Notes under the pieces: generated by a model
Databases searched by the model: none
Told to the model about the DNA's origin: nothing
The model's input: the letters and a program-made list of their open reading frames with translations, nothing else
Shown: positions 26,264 to 36,261 of the stretch, piece after piece
Numbering within the stretch: the first letter of the stretch is position 1
Layout: each line of letters begins with the position of its first letter
Assembly (NCBI RefSeq): GCF_029258575.1
Contig: NZ_JARHYI010000154.1
Span: forward strand, 1-64,000
Direction of reading: 5' to 3'
Source of the DNA: Brachyspira sp.
GTDB lineage: Bacteria > Spirochaetota > Brachyspiria > Brachyspirales > Brachyspiraceae
Length of the DNA: 64,000 nucleotides
Translations under genes and position numbers: made by a program

Positions 26264-27478
26264 TTATTTATTAATAGATTCTACTAAAGCATCTACTAAA
26301 GCATCCATCTCACCAACGTTAGCTGATTTGAAAGAAGAAGAAACTGAAATCTGAGCATCTAAAACTTCGCATTGTTTCAAGTTATTTTCAACAAATTCCT
26401 GCATCAAAGAACCAGATTTAGGAGCCCAAGAACCATTTTCAATTATAGCGAACTTACGTTTTTGAACATTAAGAGCAGCCATGTCATGAAGATAATCTTT
26501 CATAGGAGGATATATGTTCAAGTTATAAGTAACAGAAGCTAAAACAATATGGCTCAATTTGAAAGTATCAGAAATCAAGTAAGAAACATGAGTTTTTGAT
26601 ACATCATACATAGATATATTAGTAATTCCTCTTTCAGCTAATCTGCAAGCTAAAATACCTACCATATCTTCAGTATTACCGTACATAGAAGCATAAACGA
26701 TTAATACACCTTTTTCTTCAGGCTCATAAGTACTCCATTTGTTATACTTATCAAGTATATAACCTAAATTGCTTCTCCAAACTGGTCCATGTAAAGGACA
26801 GAACATTTTAATTTTGTCAATAATACCGCCAGCTTTTTTAAGTAAATGCTGTACATGAGGACCATATTTACCAACGATGTTAGTATAATATCTTCTAGCC
26901 TCATCTAACCAATCTCTATCGAAATTAACTTCGTCATTGAATAATCTTCCGTCTAAAGAAATGAAAGTACCAAAAGCGTCAGCAGAGAATAATACTCCAT
27001 TAGTAGTATCAAAGCTAACCATAGCTTCAGGCCAGTGTACCATTTGAGCACCAACGAAAGATATTTCATGCTTACCGAATTTTTTAGAATCGCCTTCTTT
27101 AACTTGGATTTTTTTATCTTCAGCAATAGTAAATCCAAACTGATCCATAAACATAAAAGCTTTTTCAGTAGCTATAACTTGAGTTTCTGGATGGCGAAGC
27201 AAAACTTCTTCTATAGAAGCAGCATGATCTGGTTCCATATGGTTAATAATCATATAATCTAATTTTTTACCATTAAGAACATGAGCTATATTGTCTAGGA
27301 ATTGTCTGCAAACAGCCCAGTCAACTGTATCAAAAAGAACAGTTTTGTCATCCATTAAAAGATAAGAATTATATGAAACACCTTTAGTTAAAGGGTGAAC
27401 GTTTTCAAATAGAGCTAAACGATGTTCATTCGCTCCAACCCAATATAAATCATCAGTAACTTTTCTAACGCAATGCAT
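26264..27478 (-). CDS. fprA: Flavodiiron protein (A-type flavoprotein)
   Basis: Reduces O2 (or NO) to water (or N2O) at a diiron site. The 404-aa protein has an N-terminal metallo-beta-lactamase-like domain with the diiron signature NHMEPDHAAS (HxExDH) and later CPLHGPVW, then a C-terminal flavodoxin domain starting VLIVYASMYGNTEDM. Class A, without a fused rubredoxin. It lies 37 nt downstream of an acyl-CoA dehydrogenase that carries its own rubredoxin domain, a likely electron donor (inference). GGAGG upstream. Confidence 0.95.
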   Translation of the reverse strand: MHCVRKVTDDLYWVGANEHRLALFENVHPLTKGVSYNSYLLMDDKTVLFDTVDWAVCRQFLDNIAHVLNGKKLDYMIINHMEPDHAASIEEVLLRHPETQVIATEKAFMFMDQFGFTIAEDKKIQVKEGDSKKFGKHEISFVGAQMVHWPEAMVSFDTTNGVLFSADAFGTFISLDGRLFNDEVNFDRDWLDEARRYYTNIVGKYGPHVQHLLKKAGGIIDKIKMFCPLHGPVWRSNLGYILDKYNKWSTYEPEEKGVLIVYASMYGNTEDMVGILACRLAERGITNISMYDVSKTHVSYLISDTFKLSHIVLASVTYNLNIYPPMKDYLHDMAALNVQKRKFAIIENGSWAPKSGSLMQEFVENNLKQCEVLDAQISVSSSFKSANVGEMDALVDALVESINK

Positions 27479-27515
27479 TATTTTGCCTCCTTCTTAATTT
27501 ATTGCATATATTTTA

Positions 27516-29435
27516 TTAAGCTTTAATGAAAGTAGATTTTTCTTCACTACATTCAGGACATATCCATTCATCTGGAAGAGCTGTAAAGTCTGTACCTGGA
27601 GCTATTTCTGCTTCTGGATCACCAATGAATGGATTATACTCATAACCACAACCAGAACATACATAGATTTTAGGTATTTCGATTGTTTTCTTAGGAGTAA
27701 TTTTCTTCATTTTCTTGAATGGTACTTCTGCAGGTTTCTTAGCACCTGTATCAAGAGCCTTAGTAAGTAATGGAAGAATCTCTTTCACATCTCCAACGAT
27801 ACCATAGTCAGCATTTTTGAAGATTTTAGCAGATCCTTTCGTATTGATAGCAACAATAATAGAAGCATTTTTAATACCTTTCAAGTGTTGGTTAGCACCA
27901 GAAATACCACAAGCTATATATAAGTTACCATTGAATTTTTGACCAGACATACCAACATATCTAATGATAGGTAAGTATTTCAATTCTTCAGCTACTGGAC
28001 GTGAACAACCTATAGCAGCACCAGCAGCTTTAGCTAAATCTTCAACTAATTTCATATTTTCTTTAGCACCAATACCTTTACCAGCACTTACTACTCTTTC
28101 AGCATTGATAATAGGAGTATTGATATCGATACCTACAGAGAAGTCTATTCCGTCTTTCTTAAGAGCAGCTACTAAAGCATCAACTTTATCTTGAGCTGAA
28201 CCTTCTTTGAAGATGATATTTCTTCTTTCACCTGTGATAGGACCTTTTTTAACCATAGGACCAGCAACAGCAACAGGAGATTTAGGCATTTTACCAAGTA
28301 TAGATGCAGAAATAACAACTTTTTGTATTTCACTTGTACCTTCATAAATAGTACAAATCTTAGCATCACGATAAGCTCTTTCTACTATATAAGCACCTTT
28401 GATGAATCCATTACCACCATGGATTTGAAGTGCTTGGTTTACAACTTCCAAACCTATTTCAGAAGCGTATAATTTAGCCATAGCAGACTCAGTACCATAA
28501 GGCTCATGTCTGTCTTTCATAGCAGCAGAACTATATATAAGAAGTCTAGCAGCACGTAATTTAGTAGCCATATCAGCAAGTTTGAAAGCAATAGCTTGTT
28601 GCTGAGCGATAGGACGACCAAACTGTATTCTTTCTTTAGAATAAGCTATAGCAGCTTCATAAGCACCTTGAGCAATACCTAATGCCTGAGCAGCAATACC
28701 TATACGACCACCATCAAGAGTTTGCATTGCAATTTTAAAACCTTGTCCTTCTTTACCAAGTAGGTTTTCTTTAGGAATTTTTACATTGTCAAATAGTAAT
28801 TGAGCTGTAGCAGAAGCACGAATACCTAATTTATCATATTTTTCACCAAACTCAAAACCTTCCCAACCTTTTTCTACGATGAAAGCACTGATACCTTTAG
28901 TACCGATACCAGGAGTAGTAACAGCAAATACTACATAAGTTTCTGCTTCTATAGAGTTAGTGATGAAGATTTTTTCACCATTTAATATGTAGTGATCACC
29001 TTTTAATTCAGCAGTAGTTTCTGTACCACCTGCATCAGAACCAGCTTCAGGCTCAGTCAAACCGAAAGCACCTAATTTCTTACCTTCAGCAAGAGGAACT
29101 AAATATTTTTTCTTTTGCTCTTCTGTACCGAAAGCAAAAATAGGATAACTTCCTAAAGAACAATGAGCTGATAAAATTACGCCCATAGTACCATCAACTC
29201 TTGAAAGTTCTTCAACTGCTATAGCATAAGCAATATTATCAAATCCTGCACCGCCGTATTTAGTGTCAAAAGGCAATCCCATTATATCTAATTTAGCTTT
29301 ACCTAATTGTTTCACAGCTTCTGTTGGAAACTTACCTGTTTGGTCACACTCATGGGCTATAGGTGTTATTACTTCTTCAGCCCATGCCCTAATTTTAGCA
29401 CGAAGTTGTTCATGCTTTTCTGTTGTTTTAAACAT
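27516..29435 (-). CDS. Acyl-CoA dehydrogenase / ETF-alpha FAD domain / rubredoxin fusion
   Basis: A 639-aa three-part protein. Residues 1-380 are an acyl-CoA dehydrogenase of butyryl-CoA type ([38 protein letters not shown]; catalytic Glu region [13 protein letters not shown]). Residues about 400-585 match only the FAD-binding C-terminal domain of ETF alpha ([46 protein letters not shown]). Residues about 590-639 are a rubredoxin with [10 protein letters not shown] and CPEC. Electrons could pass between the acyl-CoA flavin, the ETF flavin and rubredoxin in one polypeptide. No ETF-beta gene is in the window. A CoA-transferase gene lies upstream and the flavodiiron gene downstream. Confidence 0.93.
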   Translation of the reverse strand: MFKTTEKHEQLRAKIRAWAEEVITPIAHECDQTGKFPTEAVKQLGKAKLDIMGLPFDTKYGGAGFDNIAYAIAVEELSRVDGTMGVILSAHCSLGSYPIFAFGTEEQKKKYLVPLAEGKKLGAFGLTEPEAGSDAGGTETTAELKGDHYILNGEKIFITNSIEAETYVVFAVTTPGIGTKGISAFIVEKGWEGFEFGEKYDKLGIRASATAQLLFDNVKIPKENLLGKEGQGFKIAMQTLDGGRIGIAAQALGIAQGAYEAAIAYSKERIQFGRPIAQQQAIAFKLADMATKLRAARLLIYSSAAMKDRHEPYGTESAMAKLYASEIGLEVVNQALQIHGGNGFIKGAYIVERAYRDAKICTIYEGTSEIQKVVISASILGKMPKSPVAVAGPMVKKGPITGERRNIIFKEGSAQDKVDALVAALKKDGIDFSVGIDINTPIINAERVVSAGKGIGAKENMKLVEDLAKAAGAAIGCSRPVAEELKYLPIIRYVGMSGQKFNGNLYIACGISGANQHLKGIKNASIIVAINTKGSAKIFKNADYGIVGDVKEILPLLTKALDTGAKKPAEVPFKKMKKITPKKTIEIPKIYVCSGCGYEYNPFIGDPEAEIAPGTDFTALPDEWICPECSEEKSTFIKA

Positions 29436-29500
29436 TTGCTTCTCCTTATAACAATATTATTTAATTAATAGTATATAAAAATGATATTCAATATTCAAAT

Positions 29501-30847
29501 TTATTTATTGCTTTTTCTCCAAATTCTAGCTTTCTCAGCCTCTTTAATTAAGCCATCTCTTAAATCTGGATGAGCTATAGAAATCAAAGCTTCTGCTCTC
29601 TGCCAAGTACTTAAACCTTTTAAATTTACTTTACCATACTCTGTTACTACATAATGAGTATTAGATCTAGTATCTGTAACTATTGTACCATTAGCAAAGC
29701 TAGGAACTATTCTTGATTTTAATTGTCCGTCTTTACCTGTTACAGTAGAAGATAAACAAATAAAACTCTTACCACCTTTAGATAAATAAGCACCTAATAC
29801 GAAGTCTAATTGTCCACCTGCTCCGCTTATATGTTTGAATCCTGTAGACTCAGCACTTACCTGACCAAATAAGTCTACTTCTACAGCATTGTTTATTGAC
29901 ATGAAATTATCTATAGAAGATATTACTCTTACATCATTGGTATAATCTACAGGAGCTGATAAACATTCTGGATTATTATGTAAATAATCATATAATTTCT
30001 TAGTACCAGCACCGAATGCATAAGTTTGTCTTCCCTTATCTATATTCTTTTTAGAACCAGTAATTTTTCCTGCTAAAGAGATATCAACGAAAGCATCTAC
30101 ATACATCTCTGTATGAACACCCAAATCTCTCAAATCAGATTCTGCTATTAATGAACCTACAGCATTAGGCATACCTCCTATACCTAATTGTAAACAAGCT
30201 CCATTAGGAATCTCTTCTACTATAAGTTTAGCTACTGTTTTATCTACTTCTGTAGCTCCGCCTGCAGGCATCTCTTTTATAGGGGGGTTGTTTCCTTCTA
30301 CTATCATATCTACTTGATTTATATGAACTGCCTCTCCGCCTATATTAGCAGAACCTAAACATCTTGGCATATTTTTATTAACTTCTACTATTACGCATTT
30401 AGCTCTTTCTATTAAAGCCTGCATATGTGAAGCATTAGGACCAAAATTGAAATAGCCGTTCTCATCCATCTCTGATACTTGGAACATTGCTACATCTATT
30501 CCTCTTGGTAAATCTCTATAATATCTAGGCATTTCTGAATAACGAATAGGATCATAGAAACAGAATCCTCTGTCTACTGCTTTTCTTTCTAAACCTGACA
30601 TATGCCATGAATTCCAAGTTATATGTTTCTCTGGACTTTCTATCTTAAAAATCTCTGGCTCCCACATTAATATACCGCCTCTTAAATTAATATCAGTTAA
30701 TTCAGGCAATCTTTTTGCTAAAGCTTTATCTAATTCTATTACTGTAGCAACTACCCAGCCATAATCAACCCAGTCTCCAGACTTTATAACTTTAACAGCT
30801 TCATCTGCTGTTGTTAATTTTTGTTTGTATAATGCTTTAAAATCCAT
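29501..30847 (-). CDS. Acetyl-CoA hydrolase/transferase family CoA-transferase
   Basis: A 448-aa family I-type CoA-transferase of the 4-hydroxybutyrate/butyryl-CoA:acetate group. Signatures are [16 protein letters not shown], the catalytic Glu in [16 protein letters not shown], and [16 protein letters not shown]. With the downstream acyl-CoA dehydrogenase it would allow release of butyrate with transfer of CoA to acetate (inference from context). A textbook promoter lies upstream. GGGGAG is the RBS. Confidence 0.9.
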   Translation of the reverse strand: MDFKALYKQKLTTADEAVKVIKSGDWVDYGWVVATVIELDKALAKRLPELTDINLRGGILMWEPEIFKIESPEKHITWNSWHMSGLERKAVDRGFCFYDPIRYSEMPRYYRDLPRGIDVAMFQVSEMDENGYFNFGPNASHMQALIERAKCVIVEVNKNMPRCLGSANIGGEAVHINQVDMIVEGNNPPIKEMPAGGATEVDKTVAKLIVEEIPNGACLQLGIGGMPNAVGSLIAESDLRDLGVHTEMYVDAFVDISLAGKITGSKKNIDKGRQTYAFGAGTKKLYDYLHNNPECLSAPVDYTNDVRVISSIDNFMSINNAVEVDLFGQVSAESTGFKHISGAGGQLDFVLGAYLSKGGKSFICLSSTVTGKDGQLKSRIVPSFANGTIVTDTRSNTHYVVTEYGKVNLKGLSTWQRAEALISIAHPDLRDGLIKEAEKARIWRKSNK

Positions 30848-30901
30848 AAAAAACTCCCCACTTAAATATTTAAAAAATTAATCGTTGTTTTAATAAACTC
30901 T

Positions 30902-30930
30902 AGTATAGTAAAATAAAATTTAATTGTCAA
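30902..30930 (-). promoter_or_regulatory. Promoter for the CoA-transferase operon
   Basis: Minus strand: TTGACA (30930-30925), a 17-nt spacer, TATACT (30907-30902). The remaining gap to 31434 is AT-rich with no recognisable gene. Confidence 0.7.
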
Positions 30931-31434
30931 TTGATTTTCTATATACAATTATTTTTTTTTGTTTTTTTTAATAATAAAATGTCTTTTTTATTATTAAATT
31001 TATTATACTTATGAATACATTCATATAAGAATTATTGTGATAAAATTATATATTAAAACATAAAATAAAAATATAAAGGAATATTTTATACAAACTTTAT
31101 AATATAATAAAGCAATTTATACATATTTTATGCCAAATTGTAAATATTATATATTTCAAATAAACTTGTTATAGTTTTTTAAATATACTACTATAAAAAA
31201 TAATATGATTAATATTAATGATTATTTATGATATAAAAAGAATTATAAAAATACAATATAAACAAACATATCAATTAAACCATATAGGGGTATAATGTAC
31301 ACATATCATTAAGCATTAATAAAAACTTATAATAAAAAATAATATAATACTAGCAATAGATAAAAAAATGTATATAATAGTTCTAAAATCTATAAAATTA
31401 ATAAATTATATAAAATATATATGAGGATTTATAA

Positions 31435-33039
31435 ATGAAAAAGAATATAATATTATTTTCAATTCTAATCTTTTACATAATTTCATGTGCTAAAGAAAAC
31501 AACATAACAAAAAACAATGAAATATCTATAAATCTAGGAGGAGAACCTAGAACATTGGATCCAACTCTTAATTCATTAAGTTTTGGTTCCATATATATGA
31601 TTCATTTCTTTGAAGGATTAACTAAAAGAGATAATAAAGATAATGTAGTAGCTGGAATGGCTGAAAGCTGGGATATATCTGAAGATGAATTAACTTATAC
31701 ATTTCATATAAGAACTAATGCTAAATGGTCTGATGGAATGCCTGTTACTGCTTATGATTTTACATATGCATTAAAAAGAGCAGCTGATCCTAAAACAGCG
31801 GCAGCTTATTCTCATATGCTTAATGTTATAAAGAATGCAAGATTGATATTAAGCGGAAAATTACCAATTGATGAATTAAAAGTAAAAGCTATAGATGAAT
31901 ATACTTTAGAAATTGTATTGGAAAATCCTACTCCTTATTTCTTGGAATATATATCAGTAAGTAGCCCATATTTTCCTGTTAGAAAAGATATAATAGAAAA
32001 ATACGGTGATGAATGGAGCAGAAGCCCTGAAACATATATTGTTAATGGGGCATATATGATGACAGAAAGAAAAATAGATGAAAAAATAGTAATGGAAGTT
32101 AATACTAATTATTATGATAAAGATTCAATAATTGCAAAAAAGATAAATGTACTTATAATGGACGATTCTAATACTGCTTTGGCTGCTATGAAATCAGGAG
32201 ATTTACAATTTTCTGTTGTAGAGGCTCCTATAGCTGAGATACCTGCCTTAATAAAAGAAAAATATATACTTCAAGAGCCTGCTTATGGAATTTACTTTCT
32301 TGAAATAAATTCATCTAAAGGTGTATTAACCAATCAAAATGTTAGGAAAGCTCTATCGCTTGCATTTGATAGAAAATATATAATATCAAATATAACAAAA
32401 ATGAATCAGATACCTGCAGGTGCATTTGTAGCTCCTAATATGGATGATTATAATGGAGACTTCAGAGAAAATGGAGGTAATTATATAGATTATGATAATT
32501 ATGAAGAAAATATCAAAAAAGCGAAGCAATTAATGGAAGAGGCTGGATATACAAATGGAGAAAATTTCCCTGTATTAGAAATAAGAACAACTCCAGGTTA
32601 TTTTACTACTATATGCGAAGCTATACAGGATATGTATAAAAAGAATTTAAATATAGATGTTACTATAAAATCTGAAGAATATAATGTTACATATCAGGCT
32701 ATGGCAGAAAAAAATTATGATTTGGCAAGAACAGGATGGACTGCAGATTATAGTGATCCTATGGCAATGCTTAATTTCTTCTCAGAATTAAGTTCAGTAA
32801 ATCATACGGGATTTAATAGTAAAGAATATAATGATTTAATAGAAAAAGCATCTAAAACAAATAATCAAGAAACAAGAATGAAGTTTTTACATGAAGCTGA
32901 AGATATACTATTTGATTATATGCCTATAATACCTATAATTTATAGAATGGATCCTTTTATGATAAGTCCGAAATTAAAAGATGCTGTTTTTAATCCGCTT
33001 GGTAGATATAGATTTCATTATTCATATATAAAAAATTAA
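31435..33039 (+). CDS. Oligopeptide-binding lipoprotein (OppA family), copy 1
   Basis: Extracytoplasmic substrate-binding protein for a peptide ABC transporter, 534 aa. A lipoprotein signal (LIFYIISC, Cys about residue 18) is followed by the SBP_bac_5 fold: INLGGEPRTLDPTLN, FFEGLTKRD, TYTFHIRTNAKWSDG and VNGAYMM. It is very similar to the next gene, a tandem duplication. No permease or ATPase genes are adjacent, so both must work with components encoded elsewhere. TGAGGAT RBS. Confidence 0.92.
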   Translation: MKKNIILFSILIFYIISCAKENNITKNNEISINLGGEPRTLDPTLNSLSFGSIYMIHFFEGLTKRDNKDNVVAGMAESWDISEDELTYTFHIRTNAKWSDGMPVTAYDFTYALKRAADPKTAAAYSHMLNVIKNARLILSGKLPIDELKVKAIDEYTLEIVLENPTPYFLEYISVSSPYFPVRKDIIEKYGDEWSRSPETYIVNGAYMMTERKIDEKIVMEVNTNYYDKDSIIAKKINVLIMDDSNTALAAMKSGDLQFSVVEAPIAEIPALIKEKYILQEPAYGIYFLEINSSKGVLTNQNVRKALSLAFDRKYIISNITKMNQIPAGAFVAPNMDDYNGDFRENGGNYIDYDNYEENIKKAKQLMEEAGYTNGENFPVLEIRTTPGYFTTICEAIQDMYKKNLNIDVTIKSEEYNVTYQAMAEKNYDLARTGWTADYSDPMAMLNFFSELSSVNHTGFNSKEYNDLIEKASKTNNQETRMKFLHEAEDILFDYMPIIPIIYRMDPFMISPKLKDAVFNPLGRYRFHYSYIKN

Positions 33040-33062
33040 ATAAATATTTAGGAGATATAAAA

Positions 33063-34652
33063 ATGAAAAAAATTATAATATCAATGATTGTATTATCATT
33101 CTTAATATTATCTTGTTCATCTAAAAAATCTTCTTCAGATGATTCTATAGTAATATCTTTAGGAGGAGAAGTTGCAACTATAGATCCTCATCTTAATACA
33201 GCTAGTGCTGGCACAGTTTATATAAGACACTTTTTTGAAGGACTTATGAAAAAAGATAAAGATGGGAAAATAGTAGGTGCAATTGCTGAAAATTACAAAA
33301 TGAGTGAAGATGGTATTACTTATACATTTTATTTGAGAACGAATGCTAAATGGTCTGATGGAATGTCTCTTACTGCTGATGATTTTGTATACAGTTATAG
33401 AAGATTTATTGATCCAAAAACTGCTGCTCCTTATGCTTCGCTCATGGCCCCTGTGAAAAATGCTTTAAAAATATCAAAAGGAGAAGTTAGTGTTGAAGAA
33501 TTGGGAATAAAAAAGATAGACGATTACACTATAGAAATCACATTAGAAAATCCAACTGCCTATTTCTTGGAACTTTCCGATATGTTTGTACCTGTGAGAA
33601 AAGATATAATAGAAAAATACGGAGATGATTGGGTTTCTACTCCTGCAAGCTATATAGGAAATGGTCCATATAAAATGACTGAAAGAATTAGAGATGATAA
33701 AATAGTAATGGAAATAAATGATAACTATTATGATAAAGATAAAATCATTGCAAAAAAAATTACTGTATCAATGATAGCTGATAAAAATACGGCATTAGCT
33801 GCTTTGAGAAACGGACAAATACATTTTTCTAATTTAGTTCCTACTCAAGAAGTAGATAATTTACAGAAAGAAGGATTAATAGTAATGAATCAGGCTTATG
33901 GTACTGTATTTTTTGAAATGAATCTCACAAATGAAGCTCTCAGTGATTCAAGAGTACGCAGAGCATTGGCACTTGCTATTGATAGAAATTATATAGTTGA
34001 TTCTATAAATAAATCAGGACAGAAGCCTGCTGGTGCTTTTGTACCTCCTCTAATAAGAGATTATGAGGGAGAGTTTAGAGCTAATGGAGGAGATTACATT
34101 AGTGTACAAAGCAATGATTATGAGAAAAATATAGAAGAAGCTAAAAAATTAATGGCTGAAGCTGGTTATCCTAATGGAGAGAATTATCCTGTTATAGAAG
34201 TTATGGTAGCTAATGATGGAAATGTTGTTATGGTAGAAGCTATACAGCAGATGTGGAAAAATATTGGGGTTGATGCTGTTATAGTTCCTAGAGAATGGTC
34301 TGTTATATTACAGAGTTTTAGGGATTTAAGCTATCAAATGGTGCTTAGTGGATGGACTGGTGATTATAATGATCCTATGACTATGCTTGAATTATATTTC
34401 AGCTATGCTCCAAGTAATCCAGGGTACAATAATCCTGAATATGATAAACTTCTTGAAAGCTCTAAACATATAGTCAATGCTAAAGAAAGAATGAAAGCTC
34501 TTCATGATGCTGAAAAAATACTTATGTATGATATGCCTATAATACCTATACATTACAGAGCAAATGCTTTGATGGTATCTAAACAGCTTAAAGATTATAA
34601 ACTCGATCCTCTAGCTAAATACAGATTCCATTATTCTTATTTAGAAAAATAA
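33063..34652 (+). CDS. Oligopeptide-binding lipoprotein (OppA family), copy 2
   Basis: A 529-aa paralogue of the preceding gene, 23 nt downstream and in the same transcript. Lipobox LSFLILSC (Cys18), then ISLGGEVATIDPHLN, FFEGLMKKD, TYTFYLRTNAKWSDG and IGNGPYKMTER, followed by a C-terminal lobe ending KYRFHYSY like copy 1. Differences concentrate in the region that shapes the ligand pocket, so ligand range may differ. A terminator follows. Confidence 0.93.
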   Translation: MKKIIISMIVLSFLILSCSSKKSSSDDSIVISLGGEVATIDPHLNTASAGTVYIRHFFEGLMKKDKDGKIVGAIAENYKMSEDGITYTFYLRTNAKWSDGMSLTADDFVYSYRRFIDPKTAAPYASLMAPVKNALKISKGEVSVEELGIKKIDDYTIEITLENPTAYFLELSDMFVPVRKDIIEKYGDDWVSTPASYIGNGPYKMTERIRDDKIVMEINDNYYDKDKIIAKKITVSMIADKNTALAALRNGQIHFSNLVPTQEVDNLQKEGLIVMNQAYGTVFFEMNLTNEALSDSRVRRALALAIDRNYIVDSINKSGQKPAGAFVPPLIRDYEGEFRANGGDYISVQSNDYEKNIEEAKKLMAEAGYPNGENYPVIEVMVANDGNVVMVEAIQQMWKNIGVDAVIVPREWSVILQSFRDLSYQMVLSGWTGDYNDPMTMLELYFSYAPSNPGYNNPEYDKLLESSKHIVNAKERMKALHDAEKILMYDMPIIPIHYRANALMVSKQLKDYKLDPLAKYRFHYSYLEK

Positions 34653-34674
34653 TTAATAAAAATAAATTTATATA

Positions 34675-34707
34675 AAAAGGAAGTCGGTTATACTGATTTC
34701 CTTTTTT
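34675..34707 (+). terminator. Intrinsic terminator after the oppA pair
   Basis: AAAAGGAA and TTCCTTTT arms with a continuing T-run. Confidence 0.75.
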
Positions 34708-34726
34708 GTTAAAATCAATTACATAC

Positions 34727-35035
34727 CCCACCCATTAGATTAAAAATCAACTTTAAATTATAAGCTATACAATATTTACAAGCTAAATAAAAAAAGCATG
34801 CCCCACCCTAGTTGTTATTAGATTTATAATCTCTTTTACGCACGTTTAGTAAAATTTATAATATAATCAAAACTGTATTATAAATTAATTAAAAATAAAA
34901 AAATGCATTCAGCGTGCGTTAATATAGATAACAAATTTACTCAACACTAGGGCGGGAAGCTATAATTTTTTAATAAAATAAAAAGAAATATGATAACTTT
35001 AATACAAAATAAAGCAGAAAATATAAAGGGCGGGG
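34727..35035. repeat. Nested GC-rich inverted-repeat element, copy 1
   Basis: This gap has no gene. It contains, in order, CCCCACCC (34727), CCCCACCCTAG (34801), ACGCACG (34838), CGTGCGT (34913), CTAGGGCGGG (34947) and GGGCGGGG (35028). Each left word has its reverse-complement-like partner on the right, giving three nested pairs in otherwise very AT-rich DNA. A similar arrangement occurs at 60238-60446. Confidence 0.65.
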
Positions 35036-35060
35036 TTGTAAAGAAAATAAAATAAAAAAC

Positions 35061-35624
35061 TTATTTTTTTGAATTTCTATAATATGAAATGAGCATATCA
35101 TAAGGATAAAGTTTAAAAGAATCATTATAAACATTCTCAAGTAAATCTTTTATTAAATTAACTTTATCCTTAAAAGATTTATTTTTATCTCTGATTTTAT
35201 TAAACTCAACAAAGAAAGATTTTTTTACTATTTTCATAAAAACACCTATTCTTATCATCTCATCAAAAAACATTCCATTAGGTATTTTCAGCTTTTTTAT
35301 AATGATTAAAAAAATTGATAAAAAATAAAGAACAGAAGCTATACGCATAAAATATATGATTGTAAAATCAGCACCCACTTTATCAATATAAAAACCAAAT
35401 AAATTATAATATTCCCCTCTAGAATTTAGAGCCTGAATTATAAATATAGCAAGAAAATAAGGAAATAAATACAATAGCTTTTTTATTGTTATAATAACAG
35501 ATCTAGTAAATATAATATGAAGTATAAAAAAAGCTATTGCAATATATAATATAAAATTTGCCTTTATCAAAAATATAGTTACGAATATGATGAAAGCCAA
35601 TATAATATATAATATGTAAAACAT
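35061..35624 (-). CDS. Unknown multi-pass membrane protein
   Basis: 187 aa with four to six hydrophobic segments in the first 115 residues, then a basic, charged tail (KKSFFVEFNKIRDKNKSFKDK). The layout vaguely recalls EcfT/CbiQ transporter subunits (MRIASVLYFLSIFLII), but no signature is clear and I would not assign it. Its ATG overlaps the efp stop (TAATG), so translation is coupled to elongation factor P. Confidence 0.65.
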   Translation of the reverse strand: MFYILYIILAFIIFVTIFLIKANFILYIAIAFFILHIIFTRSVIITIKKLLYLFPYFLAIFIIQALNSRGEYYNLFGFYIDKVGADFTIIYFMRIASVLYFLSIFLIIIKKLKIPNGMFFDEMIRIGVFMKIVKKSFFVEFNKIRDKNKSFKDKVNLIKDLLENVYNDSFKLYPYDMLISYYRNSKK

Positions 35625-36187
35625 TATTTATTTACACGTTCAACATAACTATCATCTCTAGTATCAACTTTTATCTTATCTCCTATGTTTATGAATAAAG
35701 GTACATTTACTTCAATACCAGTTTCAAGTTTAGCAGGCTTTAATGTAGAACCTGTAGTATCACCTTTAAATCCAGGCTCTGTATAAGTAACTTCTAATAC
35801 CACATGTATAGGGAAACGAACTGCTGTAACTTCATCATTAATATACTGTAAATCTACTTCACTGCTATCTAATAAATAATATTTGCTATCGCCTAATATA
35901 TCAGCATTAACATGAACTTGTTCATAGTTATCAAGTATCATAAACACATAACTATCGCCTTCTTCATAAATGTACTGTGCTTTTTTATATGATAAATCAG
36001 CCTCTTCAACACTTTCAGTAGATGAAAAAGTTTTTTCTATCATATTGCCTTTAAGCATATTTTTTAATTTAGTTTTAACATTTGCCTTTCTCTGCTGTGC
36101 TCTGTGAAAATGAGCATCTACTACTAAATAAGTTTCTCCGTCTAAAATTATAGCATCGCCTTTTCTTAAATCATTTACTGGTAACAT
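35624..36187 (-). CDS. efp: Elongation factor P with atypical loop
   Basis: Relieves ribosome stalling at polyproline. The 187-aa length and three-domain pattern are normal (LPVNDLRKGDAIILDGETYLVV; domain III DTTGSTLKPAKLETG, VPLFINIGDKIKVDTRD). The loop that enters the peptidyl-transferase centre reads HFHRAQQRKANVK instead of the common PGKG type. Aligning the following KLKN places Gln32 where E. coli has the modified Lys34. Either a different modification or none is used. It is translationally coupled to the downstream membrane protein. Confidence 0.95.
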   Translation of the reverse strand: MLPVNDLRKGDAIILDGETYLVVDAHFHRAQQRKANVKTKLKNMLKGNMIEKTFSSTESVEEADLSYKKAQYIYEEGDSYVFMILDNYEQVHVNADILGDSKYYLLDSSEVDLQYINDEVTAVRFPIHVVLEVTYTEPGFKGDTTGSTLKPAKLETGIEVNVPLFINIGDKIKVDTRDDSYVERVNK

Positions 36188-36261
36188 TCAAAACCCCTAT
36201 AATAAAATTTAATTAATTATTATTTATTTAACATGATAAAATTTTAATATTGATAAAAATA

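Noticed and set aside
34653-35060. Insertion sequence in the oppA downstream gap
   Set aside because: Inverted repeats are present but no transposase reading frame or terminal target duplication was seen.
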